From: Ciona intestinalis
Taxonomy: Eukaryota; Chordata; Ascidiacea; Phlebobranchia; Cionidae
Reading direction: 5' to 3'
Assembly (NCBI RefSeq): GCF_000224145.3
Contig: NW_004190455.1
Coordinates: 1-64,000, forward strand
Length of the DNA stretch: 64,000 nucleotides
Below are positions 22,904-35,100 of the stretch, piece by piece. Under the pieces are notes generated by a model. That model was not told the DNA's origin. It saw only the letters and a program-made list of their open reading frames with translations, and made no database searches. Made by a program: the position numbers and the translations under genes. The stretch's first letter is position 1; the number at the start of each line of letters is the position of its first letter.

Positions 22904-24636
22904 ATGAAGCTGCATATGATGACTCATGGACAAAGTAGCACCCCAGCACGTGGAAGAGTTTCGCCTTACTATATACCTCAGTCTTATCAATCCACGTATT
23001 ATAACAATGGGGGAAGCAGGAAAGGTTCGATCCATCATAATGTTGCAAGCGATTCAAACGTCGCAGTCGACCTACGACAGGGAAGGCGCTCACCAGATAA
23101 CCAGGCAGAGTACAAGCACCGTAATATGAACAACCAGCAAGTCTATAACGACGAGAGAAGTTTATCTCGAATGACAACCGAAGATCTACTGATGGTTGAA
23201 GAACATATTCGACCGCTTATTAAGGAAGAACTAAGATATACGATCCAGAGTAAACGGATAGCAAGAGGATTGCCCGAAACAGTGGAACTTGAATACAAAA
23301 CGCAACAGAATGACGTAAGTACGAATAGAGATCTATGACTGAATGTAGCCTATCCTTGCTTGGCGGGGCAGCGACAGTCGTTATAACACGGCTACACCGG
23401 CGTTCTGTTTCATACACATGCCCGCTTACGAGTTACCATGTATGTAGCTTTGTGGGTGATATTGTTGATTCGGTTACAATATCAAAAGTGTGATTAATAT
23501 GCAAAACCGAAAAGATTGGAGGCATACCTAAAATCATTTTACAATTCACGTTATCGGGTAAAACAAACTCGATAAAAGCAGTAACCGCTACAACCAACAT
23601 TATAAACTATATTAGTACTAAAACTTAAATTTTATATGTGCTAATTTTCCTACAGGAAATTTCTCCCGAAACTTTGCTAAAACGCGAAAGAAGACGAGAA
23701 AGAAATAAAGTCGCCGCCGCAAAATGCCGGTTTAAGAAAAAGATTTTGTCAGAGCAGTTGCAAGAGGTAATATAAGTTAAATCAACATGATTACATAAAG
23801 TCTTTATCAGGGTATGTAGTACTGTGGGGCAAGATGGATGCCGTTAGCACATAAAATTCCATATTTTCTGACCGTGTTTTCAACAAATATGACAACGATA
23901 ACTTTAGAGTTGTTAGGAAACGGTTTTATAATTTTGTAAATGTTTTTTGTTTACTACTAAATGTGAAGATGAAAAAGAATGAAATGTTTGCTACCTTGCC
24001 CCAAACTATACATATATTTAATCGTACACAACCGTTATATTTTTAACGGAAATCCGCCTGCTCAGTCACGAATAAAATAACCTTGCTATTAGCCATTACG
24101 ATTTTAGGCAGAAATAAAATTTTGTTGTTTTTCTAACCGGGGTATAAGTAGTCTGTTGCCGTTATACGTCAGAGGTTTGGTTTAAACGCCTCTTCTCCTA
24201 ACGCCACAGCCAAAGTTTTGGTTGTGCGGTTCGCCCATAATCGCCGCTCGTAAACAAAGCTAGATCGAACCAGTTGGCTAGCTAACCGTATGACGTATTT
24301 ATGAATGGAGAATTGCAATCTGTATTTATTTTACAGGAATCTGAACATCTAGAAAACCTGAACGCAAAGCTAAAACGAGAAATCGAAAAGCTGCAAGAAG
24401 AAAGACAAAAGTTAATGTACTTGCTAAATGGCCACAAACCAGAGTGTATTGCAGTACCAGAGGAAATAAATCTAGATGCAGAACCCCAGTATATGGATAA
24501 ACAATCGGATCCGAGGTTTAACACTATTTGCTCATCTGCAGCAAATGCTCCTGACAATGATGTCCAACAGAACGAGCATACTGCCCCAAAAACTATATAC
24601 CCATACGACGAAACGTACTTAACTCGGCGCTTATAA
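22904..24636 (+). CDS. ATF3-like: bZIP transcription factor, ATF3/JDP2 family
   Basis: Stress- and signal-responsive DNA-binding dimer of AP-1/CRE-type sites. Coding exons 22904-23314, 23656-23766 and 24337-24636, all phase 0, give 273 residues. The ATG is the first after an in-frame TAG at 22877. Residues 105-116 (EEHIRPLIKEEL) match the segment ahead of the ATF3 basic region. Exon 3 carries the basic region RRRERNKVAAAKCRFKKK, with the N-x3-A-A-x-C-R contacts. The zipper follows as ESEHLENLNAKLKREIEKL and ends in LLNGHKPEC, close to the family's LNLHRPTC. The long N-terminal part, rich in Ser, Tyr and Asn, is not conserved. ATF3 and JDP2 cannot be separated by sequence here; tunicates may have one ancestral gene. 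Confidence 0.92.
23340..23450 (-). repeat. SINE tail unit, single copy, inverted
   Basis: ATCCTTGCTTGGCGGGGCAGCGACAGTCGTTATAAC.. is the reverse complement of the tail unit; it lies directly after the first bZIP coding exon. Confidence 0.8.
23816..24010 (+). mobile_element. MITE-like element, diverged
   Basis: Ends are TAGTACTGTGGGGCAAGATG and TTGCCCCAAACTATA, with the internal TTTGTTTACTACTAAATG motif. It lies in the second coding intron of the bZIP gene. Confidence 0.7.
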
Positions 24637-24763
24637 TAGCCACCGTATGCATGTTTTTTACAACTTACAAATAACTTTTCTTTATCCGCACATTTATGTT
24701 TGAATATTATGATTCTCTTGCCTCGTTCATTCGAATATGTTCGCGAGCTGTTAGTTAGTTAGT

Positions 24764-24951
24764 AAGCTGGGGTAAGATGGTCCATGTTTTCTTTTTATCG
24801 TTCTATTTAGTAGCAAGCAAGAATATTTATAGAATCACATGAACGTATTCTTACGACTCTAATATAGCGTTATTAATTGTTAAAAAGACGATTAATAAAT
24901 ATTGAATAATATGGGATAGCCCTATCCATCTTACCCCACAATACTATATAC
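24764..24951 (-). mobile_element. MITE-like element, diverged subfamily
   Basis: Ends are AGCTGGGGTAAGATGGTCCATG and CCATCTTACCCCACAATACTATA. The same GGGGTAAGATGG subfamily appears at 55961 and 57312. Confidence 0.7.
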
Positions 24952-25277
24952 GTTTTTTTTTCACGCGGAAGTTAATCACTCTATAGTGCTTTGTTACATT
25001 GTTACAGCCATTTACTGTTAATGAGTTATGTCACGTCCCAATTTCCCTTCTTCCTATTGAAGTATTGTTTATGATTGTCCGCCATATTGTTCTGAATACA
25101 GTTTTCGTCTACGTATATACTGTGTATATACTTTCGTGTCAACAGTTCGTTTTATTTAATCATTAAAATGAAAAATACAAAAGTACAAACCACAAACATA
25201 TTTTATTACCGTGTTGTAGTATTTGTTGAATACTTTTATTAAACGCATTTTAGGCGTTTTTATTGTGAACATAAGAT

Positions 25278-25395
25278 TAGCGCGCCCCTCCCTAGCCCAG
25301 AAGTTGTGAGTTCGAGGCTCGGCGCTGATACAATCGTGGGCGTATGTGTCCTTGGAAAAGACACGATCAGTAAGCACCTAAGTGGTCTGTGAGGG
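25278..25395 (+). mobile_element. tRNA-derived SINE head, partial
   Basis: AGCCCAGAAGTTGTGAGTTCGAGGCTC contains a B-box-like GAGTTCGAGGC. GTGGGCGTATGTGTCCTTGG follows as in the copy at 55038. Confidence 0.6.
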
Positions 25396-25892
25396 CTAAA
25401 AAGGTTTAATAAAAATAGTACGCATTGCACACGTAGACACACTTAGCTATTTCGAAGTTTGGAATAACAGTTAAATGCGCATTTGCTTACTTCCTAGTTC
25501 GAGATCTAACTTTACAAAGAACACAAATCAAATTGCGTGAGCCCAACTTATCGTCTATCTTTGGGACCATGCCCGATCCCCGTAACATTACATACTTTGG
25601 TTCAACTTGGCTTTCTCCTTTTTTCCAAGTGGTCACGTGACTTCGATTGCTTGGAAAAGATCTACATCGATTAGCGGCGGGGTGGGGTCCGGAGTGCATT
25701 CGTAGTCGGCCATGTTTATTGTCTGTTTGGGTTAAAAAAGTTTTAGTTTAGCTGTTTTAGTAGCATTAGCGGTTATATTTTGACAGATTTGTCAGTTTAG
25801 TTTGCAAAAACAGTAGGATTTTTAGGGCTAGGCTACACGCGTAAATGCGTTTTTAATTGTTTCAGTTATTTTGATTAAATGAATGAACATAA

Positions 25893-25990
25893 CTAATGTA
25901 TCCTCGCATGGCGGGGTAACGACAGTCGTTATAACGCGGGTGTTCTGTTTTATACACCTCATGTTCGCTTACATTTACCACTTTGTGTGT
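25893..25990 (-). repeat. SINE tail unit, inverted
   Basis: ATGTATCCTCGCATGGCGGGGTAACGACAGTCGTTATAACGCGGGTGTTCTGTTTTATACACC is the tail unit reversed, about 120 bp upstream of the spectrin start codon. Two further inverted copies follow in the first spectrin intron at 26240-26400. Confidence 0.8.
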
Positions 25991-26111
25991 AGATGTTTCT
26001 TTGATGTTTTGTTTTTCAAGTCTAACATTTTCTTCTATTTCTGATTCTTTTATAGCCAATACTACGCAGCACAACTAATATCTGTTGAAAGAGAGTTCTA
26101 ATAAAGCAAGC

Positions 26112-29100
26112 ATGACTGAAGAAATAGCTTCGACTACTTTTGTTCCGTTGCAAACGGCAGACGATGTTGCAAGGAGACGAGAACAAGTCCTTTCTCAATA
26201 TAAAGTATGTCGGTGTGATTTATTGTTTTTGTGGAAAAAAGTTATAACACGGGTGTTCTGTTTCATACACCTCGCGCCTGCTTATAAGTTATCAGGTATG
26301 TAACTTGTTTATACTCGCATGGCCGGGAAACTGCGGGAATCGACAGTCATTATAACATGGGTGTTCTGTTTCATACAGCTCGTGTCAACTTACGAGTTGC
26401 CACATATGCAACTTTGGGTAATTTTTATTTTGTTTTACCCAACACTTGACCATATTATATTTTATCCATAGCATGTTTAACTTTCCATATTCCCCCAGGC
26501 GTTCAAAGATGCCATGATTGCTAAAAGATTGGAATTAAAGGAAGCATTACGTTTCCAACATTTCCTGAGAGACACCGGTGAATTAGAGAGATGGATGAAT
26601 GATAGGATGCAAATTGCTGTTGATGAAAGTTGGAAGGATACAACTAACTTGGAGGTGACAAAACTATTATTTGTGGGCCTTTTATGGTCTACATACCAAA
26701 TAATTTGACGTTGATATATTATAAGTATAATTTTGTTTTATTTTTATTAAAATACTGTCACAAAAATTAGACATTTTAAAATTAGCCTATCGATGGAAAT
26801 CTAATTGCATTTNNNNNNNNNNNNNNNNNNNNNNNNNNNNNNNNNNNNNNNNNNNNNNNNNNNNNNNNNNNNNNNNNNNNNNNNNNNNNNNNNNNNNNNN
26901 NNNNNNNNNNNNNNNNNNNNNNNNNNNNNNNNNNNNNNNNNNNNNNNNNNNNNNNNNNNNNNNNNNNNNNNNNNNNNNNNNNNNNNNNNNNNNNNNNNNN
27001 NNNNNNNNNNNNNNNNNNNNNNNNNNNNNNNNNNNNNNNNNNNNNNNNNNNNNNNNNNNNNNNNNNNNNNNTGGACTCTCTAACATTCATTGTTTCTTAT
27101 TATATTTAATTTATTTGATATATATATAATATATATATTGTAAAATACAATTTTTATTTCAGATTCGGCTTCAGAAGCACACCACCCTTGAAGCTGAGGT
27201 AAACGCTAATAAAGGATCTTTGGATAAACTTGATAGTGAAGGACAAGACATGATTGAGCAGAAGTTCAGTGCATCCGACATTATTGAGGTATTAAAGTGT
27301 AGACATCAAGTTAGGGAAGCATGATGCTAAATCTGCACAAAGCTTCCATAAAGTAAAAGACAACATCTTTTTTGACGATTTTCCATGCTGTGTCACACTA
27401 TTGGACCTCATCACGTAAAATACAAGAGATCACACAGATCTAATGCATGAGCACGGTATAAACTAATTAGCATAGTATTAATTAACCCTATTACTACAAT
27501 GGTCGACTGAGATCAATCAAAAACAAATCAAAAGTAACCAACAATAACCAACAAAGCGGGTTTCAGTCGCCATTGGTGACTGTGGGGCAGTGGATAGAAT
27601 GCATTTATTCGTGTATTATAACTCATTAAACTTAAGACGTACAAGGATTGAAAGTTTGGTAAAGAATATGTGTAAACATGCTTTGTACAACTCCTGTACC
27701 ATGTGTTGACTTGTAAATTTACAATAGTTAAGCTTGTCGTTGTTTAAAAACGTTTGTTTTTGTGAATTTGGATAAACCGTAATCACGCAGTATTATAGGT
27801 AATGTTAGAAGTTAATATTATTCATTTTGTGGCGGCTGCACAATGATTTATCGCGAGCGGTAAACTAAAAGAGCGAAGAAACGAGAGACGCGGTGTTTAT
27901 ACCAAATTACCGAAGATAACGATAAGAAAAAGGCACTCGTCTACGCTTCGGTGCACACACGCTAATTCTGCGGTTTTAAATCTGAAAATTTAGTTTAAAA
28001 ATTATAAATAATAATATGATTTGATTTCAATCAAGAGACTAAAGAATAAATGCTAGAATTGAGAATTGATATAAGTGCGGAAAAAAATCGCCCTATCAGC
28101 AACAACAACAACAAAGCCAAGAACAACTGTTCGACGAAAAAGGATCTATATGACCACTACCGTGCTCCATGATTTGTCTTTTCTATGTAGTTCTTGTAGT
28201 ATTTAGTTAAGTTCTTCTTATATGAGTGAGGTCATAGCTACACCATGTGACCTGGGATTTAGGCCAGAGTTGGCCTATTACCCCAACATTATATATGCAC
28301 ATTCTATTCTATATGAGTGAGGTCCTACAGTGAGACACGCCATGGGTCCTTAAATATATAAAAGAGTTCGCCCATTACCCTGATATTGTATATGCACATT
28401 CATTGGTACTTCAACTAGGAAGTGTTAAACAATTAAGTAGGAAGTGTTACCAATATATTATAAACTTCCTACAGGCTCGTTTGATTGAGCTTCACAACTT
28501 GTGGGACAAACTATTGAAAGCTTTGGAGTTCCGTGGGATAAAACTTGGACAGACTCATTCGCTGACAAACTTTCAAAGGAAATGTGAAGAAGTTCTTTAT
28601 TGGATTAATGATAAGGTAAGAGTTTGTTGAGATATGCAACACCAGCACTTATGGGTATGTTAATGTAGCATAGATAGGCTAGATATTTTACCTTACAATT
28701 AACATAGTGGGTATAGACTACTGAACTAGAGTTTTCAATCTTTCATGGTTCGTGCCCCCTTAAGAGGCACTCAACACCCGTGGCTTTTGCTCCATCAATA
28801 AAAAAACCTAGACTTGATTTAACAAATTAAAGCAGTGATTTGTCTATAAAATAAATAAAGCCATGTGCAGAGTTCTGTTTTGGCCTTTATATTTTTATCC
28901 TGGAGTGTGGCGAACAATGCATTGGGACAGTATAGCTCTCATCGGTGTTATAGTTTTGCCATAGGAGCATTATATACCTAAAAAAAAAAAAAGTATGCTA
29001 TGTATACTGCTGAAAAACTTCCATATATTCAATCACACAGTGTTAAATTAACATTCTGTTCCAAAGTTACCATTGTAAAAAAAGGAACATATTCATGCAA

Positions 29101-32100
29101 TAGCTTTTCAAACCAGAAACTGTAAAAGTCTTAATTTGAAACTCTTTCCCAAGGAAACCATTGTGAGGTCCACTGATACCGGCAATGACTTGGATCATGT
29201 GAACATGCTGCTGGCTAAGTTTGAGGAATTCCAGAGTGAATTGCAAGGGTATGGGGACAGGGTGAAGGATGTCAATGATGAAGCTGATAAGTTGGTGGGT
29301 TTGGTTCAATATTTATAGTATGGGGAAGATAGGTCACTTTCTCTTGGTTTATGGTTTGAATATACTTAAAAAAATGGGCAACTCTAAATTACTGACCTCG
29401 ATAAAAACGCTTTTAAAATACTCAAAACAAATTCAAAAAACTTCCACTTGAGAAATAAATGATTTAAAAGAAATAAATGATTTTTTTTTAATGATTTAAA
29501 ATTTTTGAAACACCAACCAAAATTTGAACTAAAATCTCAAATTAAACTTAGCCTACTATGGGCACTGTTGCTAGCTTAGCATTTGTTACTAACTTAACTA
29601 GCTATAGATTGTGTATTAATTTGTTAATAAGTGACTAAATAAGCAACTTTTGAAATGTACACAGTTACCTTATTGTTTGCCAGTCTAAATTACTAGATTC
29701 AATTTGAATGAGAGACCGATGATATTCTTAGGAAATACAATTCACTGTATTTGCAATTGTTTTGTTTTTTAATTTATCCTGGCCAATTATGTGTCAATGT
29801 GTTATAGTTTAATTATGTCTTGCAAAGATTTTCATTTCATTAGAAATTTAGAAGTTGCTTGTTATCATAAGTGGCTTCTCCACAATGTACATTAAGTCCC
29901 CTTATACACTACATGAATATTGTATAGATTGAAATAGAAGGCCACCCTGAAATAGAAGCGATAACCAGCAAGAGGGAGAGTGTAAATAATGCATGGGAGG
30001 CTTTGAACAAGCAAGCATCCAATAGAAGTGGGGCTCTACTGGCCTCAACTGAGGTTTATAAACTAACACGGTGAGATGGCTATACACATATAGTAGGGCT
30101 GGGAAAGACGAGATACCTTTAGCATATATACTGGCGCAGCCAGGGAGGGGATTAGGGTGTCGCGAACCCCTTTCTTTTAAACCAAAAAAATCAACTAAAA
30201 AAAAATTAAAAAACAAAATTTTGAAGTTTTTTTGATTAAACCACCTCTGGCCCTAATCCCAGGTCCCATGTTGTGCCTCGATGTAGAACTTCACCCATAT
30301 AGCATAGAATATGCATATACACTGTTGGGGTAATGAACCAACTCTGATCTAAGTTTCAGGTTTCATGGTATGCCTCACTGTAGGACCCATACAGAATGTG
30401 CATATACAATGTTGGGGTAATGAACCAACTCTGGCCTAAATCCCAGGTCCCATGTTGTGCCTAACTGTAGGACCTCACCCATATAGAATAGAATATAGAT
30501 TATATTATACGTTTCTTATAACACCCCACGTTATAACAGGGATGTGAACGAAACAATATCTTGGATGAAAGAGAAGGAAACGTTACTTGAATCATCAGAT
30601 CTTGGTAGCGATATTACTTCAGTACAAGCATTACAACGTAGACATGAGGGAATTGAAAGGGATTTGGCTGCATTGGAAGAAAAGGTAAAAATATAAATAT
30701 ATTATTTTGTTTGTGCTGTTAACCTTTGATGGTTCGTGGCTTTGATGGTTCGTGGGAAATGGTAATAAACAAATAGTCTTTGTTAACCTTCCATGGTTCA
30801 TTGTCTATTTTTGATACACTCAAGCGCTTGGATTGAATAAAACTAAAAATGAAATGTTAATTCCACCTTAGCTTGTAGATAGTTACACATGTATCTTGTG
30901 TTGCTGGGCTGCAATTAATAAGATAGTCATCTTAATAAGGTGGTAACATAGACACCTGTTGTAACAGTGTTTCATCCCTAACTGGCGTTATGGCACAATG
31001 GTTAATGCGGCCGGATTCAAGTCCAGTGAACCATTGTGGTTTCTTGGGCAAGGCACTTAACGGCAATTGCTCCAACCCAGTAGTCACTAATGGGTCGTAT
31101 AAATTGTCAGCCATACAGAAAAAACAATTACTAACAATTTCAACAAAGTTACATACGTGATAACTTGTAAGCGCGCATGAGGTGTATGAAACAAAACACA
31201 CGTGTTATAACGACTATCACCACCCCAAAATTCATGCATAAATAAGTTACATCCATAATAGCAGTAGCTGTTATCTATTTATTTAACACATGTATGTAAT
31301 AATACAGGTTGGTGATTTACTGGTTGAATCCGATCGAATAGAGGTCGACCATGGTAAGATGGACGTGATCAAAGTACAACGGGATGTTANNNNNNNNNNN
31401 NNNNNNNNNNNNNNNNNNNNNNNNNNNNNNNNNNNNNNNNNNNNNNNNNNNNNNNNNNNNNNNNNNNNNNNNNNNNNNNNNNNNNNNNNNNNNNNNNNNN
31501 NNNNNNNNNNNNNNTTGGTGTATAAAAAGACACTCCATGTTATAACTTAACAGTGAGCATGAGGTGTATGAATACACCATGTTTGTCTGGTGTATAAAAA
31601 GACACCCATGTTATAACTCGACAGTGAGCATTGGGTGTATGAATACACCATGTGTGTCTGGTGTATAAAAAGACACTCATGTTATAACTCGACAGTGAGC
31701 ATGAGGTGTATGAGTACACCATGTGTGTCTGGTGTATAAGAAGACACCCATGTTATAACTCGACAGTGAGCATTGGGTGTATGAATACACCATGTGTGTC
31801 TGGTGTATAAGAAGACACCCATGTTATAACTTAACAGTGAGCATGAGGTGTATGAATACACCATGTGTGTCTGGTGTATAAAAAGACACCCATGTTATAA
31901 CTCAACAGCGAGCATGAGGTGTATGAATACACCATGTGTGTCTGGTGTATAAGAAGACACCCATGTTATAACTCGACAGTGAGCATGAGGTGTATGAATA
32001 CACCATGTGTGTCTGGTGTATAAAAAGACACCCATGTTATAACTCGACAGTGAGCATTGGGTGTATGAATACACCATGTGTGTCTGGTGTATAAGAAGAC

Positions 32101-35100
32101 ACTCATGTTATAACTCGACAGTGAGCATGAGGTATAATACACACACCATGTTTATCGCTGATTCGCTGCCATATTAAATTTAAATATTTCATCACCATTG
32201 ACGCAGCATAAATATACTTATGACATCACAATGGTCTCCTGGGAAATATGTTTGTTTAGGAAAAGAATGCGATAATAATATCCGATGACGTCGGCGCTGA
32301 TGAAGATTCTGCTGAGTCGTTGATCAAGAAACACGAGGCGCTCATGCGTGACGTTGGGACGTTTGATGATGTCATAATTAACTTGCGAAAAGACGCCGAA
32401 AAATGCAAAGTGAGTTTGATATTATTTGCTTGTTGTTAATTTTTCATATTTAAAAGTATGAGAGTTATTTACATTTCTGCGATCTTTAATTTAAATTTTT
32501 TGAACTTTTGGTTTTTTTACACAAAAAGATAAAAAAATGCTGTATTAATGGTTTTTTTTTTGGTAAATTTTTACAATATTTCGTCAAGATTATGTATCTG
32601 ACATATATATTCCACCTCACCCATAGTTGCAAACACCATGGGACAAAGATGATGAAGCAGAAAAGGTCGTCATCTTACATGAATATCGACAGAAGTCACC
32701 CCGTGAGTTGTCGGTCAAGAAGGGAGAAGTTCTCACCGTCGTGTCTTCATATAATAAGGTGGGGCCAGTGTAGTTGGTATGTGTATAATAGGGTCAGGGA
32801 AAATGGGACACCTTTAGCGCATAATATGCCAAATATCTTGATCGTGTTTTAAACAATTAACAACAAAAATATTATTTTTAAAATTTTTTAAAAATAATTT
32901 TTTTTTTAAAGGGGGGGGGTTGCCACACCCTACCCCCCCCCCCCTCCCCTTGCTGCACCACTATATATATGAATGTATATTATATTTAGACCGATACACA
33001 CATTATTGGCCACCAGGTATATAGTAATATCCAATGTTAAATAGGATTGGTGGAAATTGGAGAACGAGGAGCAACAAGGATTCGTCCCCGCATCCATATT
33101 GAAGCGAGTTTCTCCTGATGAGATGAAAGATGAGAGCGAGGATGATGTAAGAGATGAGGAAGTTGATCATCCAGATGTTCAACCTACGATACTTGGGAGG
33201 CAGAAGGAGTTGGAGGAATAGTGAGTTTGGAGCTTGGTTGTTTTTATGGCTTTTGGAGCAGAGTCAAGATTTCATTCAATACTATGAAACCAATGTCGGC
33301 TCCTTTTGGGGAAGCGACAGGCTTCAAAAAACTGGCAGGTCCATGTAGCACCTCGGGTGTTGGGGTAATGGGACAACTCTGACCTATACTGTTTGAGCTA
33401 AATTGTCAGCCATACATAAAAACAATCACCTACAAAGTAATATGTGTGGTAACTTTTAATCAGCACTAGGTGTATGAAGCCACCACATATTTTGCACATT
33501 GCAGTGTTGAAAAATAACCCCTCGAACCTTTCCAGTTACGATGAAATGAAAGTCCACGGAGAGCAACGTCGTGGGGGGCTGGAACACTCCCGTCGCCGCC
33601 ATGCGTTGGCACGTAAATGTGACGACCTCCTTCGTTGGATGGACGAGCAGAAGGTACAAGCGGATAAATATAAAGATGAGGATGATGAGGAAAAGGATGG
33701 AGGGTTGGAGCAAGTGGAGATGAGACAGAAGAAACTCGATGATTTCCAAAAGGTGACGACTTACTTGCATGGAATGGTTATCCCTTATATTAAAACAACA
33801 AATTTAAAGTGAAAACTGCAACAAAAAGTAAAATATCTGTGTGTAGAAAATTTTCGGAGAGTTTAAAGTCTATTGACCATACAACCTAAACCCACAAACC
33901 ATTTCTTTAAATTAAAAATTTTAGGGGAAGGACTTTTTGTGTTGCATGGATTTTGTTTTTACGGCTTGCAGTAAGTTTTAGTAAACACAATATATACATT
34001 CCTATTTACTCCCAACGAAAACTCTTGTTTAGTTGTCTGTATGGACGTCACTTGGAATAATTGTCCAAGAACACCACAACCACATTGGTAGCAATGCCAA
34101 GACTTGAAACTGTATTCTCTTAAAAAAACATAACACAAAAAAACAACAAGATCTCTTTATAGCTTATGATGTGCCTGGTAACAAATGCATGTATTTTTGT
34201 TATATGTGTATATATGCATATGTTGTTATATGTATATATAGTAGGATGGGGGAAGATGGGACACCTATAGCACACAATATCCAAATATCCTGATCTTGTT
34301 TTAAACAATTAACAGCGGTCTACGGAAGTCATGAAAATACGCTTTAAGAATTCTGTGTATGTTCTTCGGTTACTACTAAATGGGACGAAAAAATAGAATG
34401 ATAAGGTGTCCCATCTTCCCCCGACCTACTATATGTGTTGTTATATGTGCATATATACATATGTTGTTATATGTGCATATATGTATATAACAAACCAACT
34501 TCTCCTTCAGGATTTAAAAGCACGTGAGAAGCGAATCGAAGAATTGAACACGGAGGCCGCTTCACTTAAACTTGTTAATGATGGTGGTTCAAGTAGCAGT
34601 TCTAGTAGTTCAAGCTCCAGCAGTGGAGATTCTGTTGATGCTGCTCAACTTGATCAAGATCAGATCGTTGCCAAGAAAATTAAGGTAGAAATATTTATTC
34701 CAAATTTGTGGGTCATTTTTTATAAGGAAATAAAGGACAACACATTTTATTTATTAATATGGATTTTATAAACATTATCACGAGTGAAAATTTACCAATA
34801 AAATAACATTAATCTATAAAAAAGTTAAAAACAACTAAAACATTATCAATGTCTACCAAACAGACACCAACTTTATAAACATAGGGAAGGCAGGGATAGT
34901 TAGACGCACAAACCTATAAAACAAATCCAACTTATTGGTTGTAATCATACTATTAAAGCATTATAACAAAACCTAGAGTAGACTCGCCCACCCTGCCACC
35001 CCAGGTTTGGTGCCTATGGTTTCTAATATTAATAACATATTAACACAGCCATTAGAGACTATGGTTGGACATAGAAGTATAACGAAGGTTTGTTATGCAT

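Larger units (their letters stand above)
24637..26111. other. Intergenic region, ATF3-like to alpha-spectrin
   Basis: It holds a MITE-like element, a SINE head at 25278-25395, and an inverted SINE tail. A polypyrimidine tract and AG at about 26055 precede the spectrin start by 57 bp, so a 5' UTR splice or spliced-leader acceptor is likely. No additional gene seen. Confidence 0.65.

Noticed and set aside
26782..27090. Open frames made mostly of unknown residues
   Set aside because: They are read through the 259-N gap and contain no evidence of coding.
32880..32945. G-rich/C-rich tract (possible quadruplex or regulatory element)
   Set aside because: The runs of nine to twelve G and C lie in a decayed MITE fragment near poly-T. 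They may be low-complexity sequence error, and I see no supporting structure.
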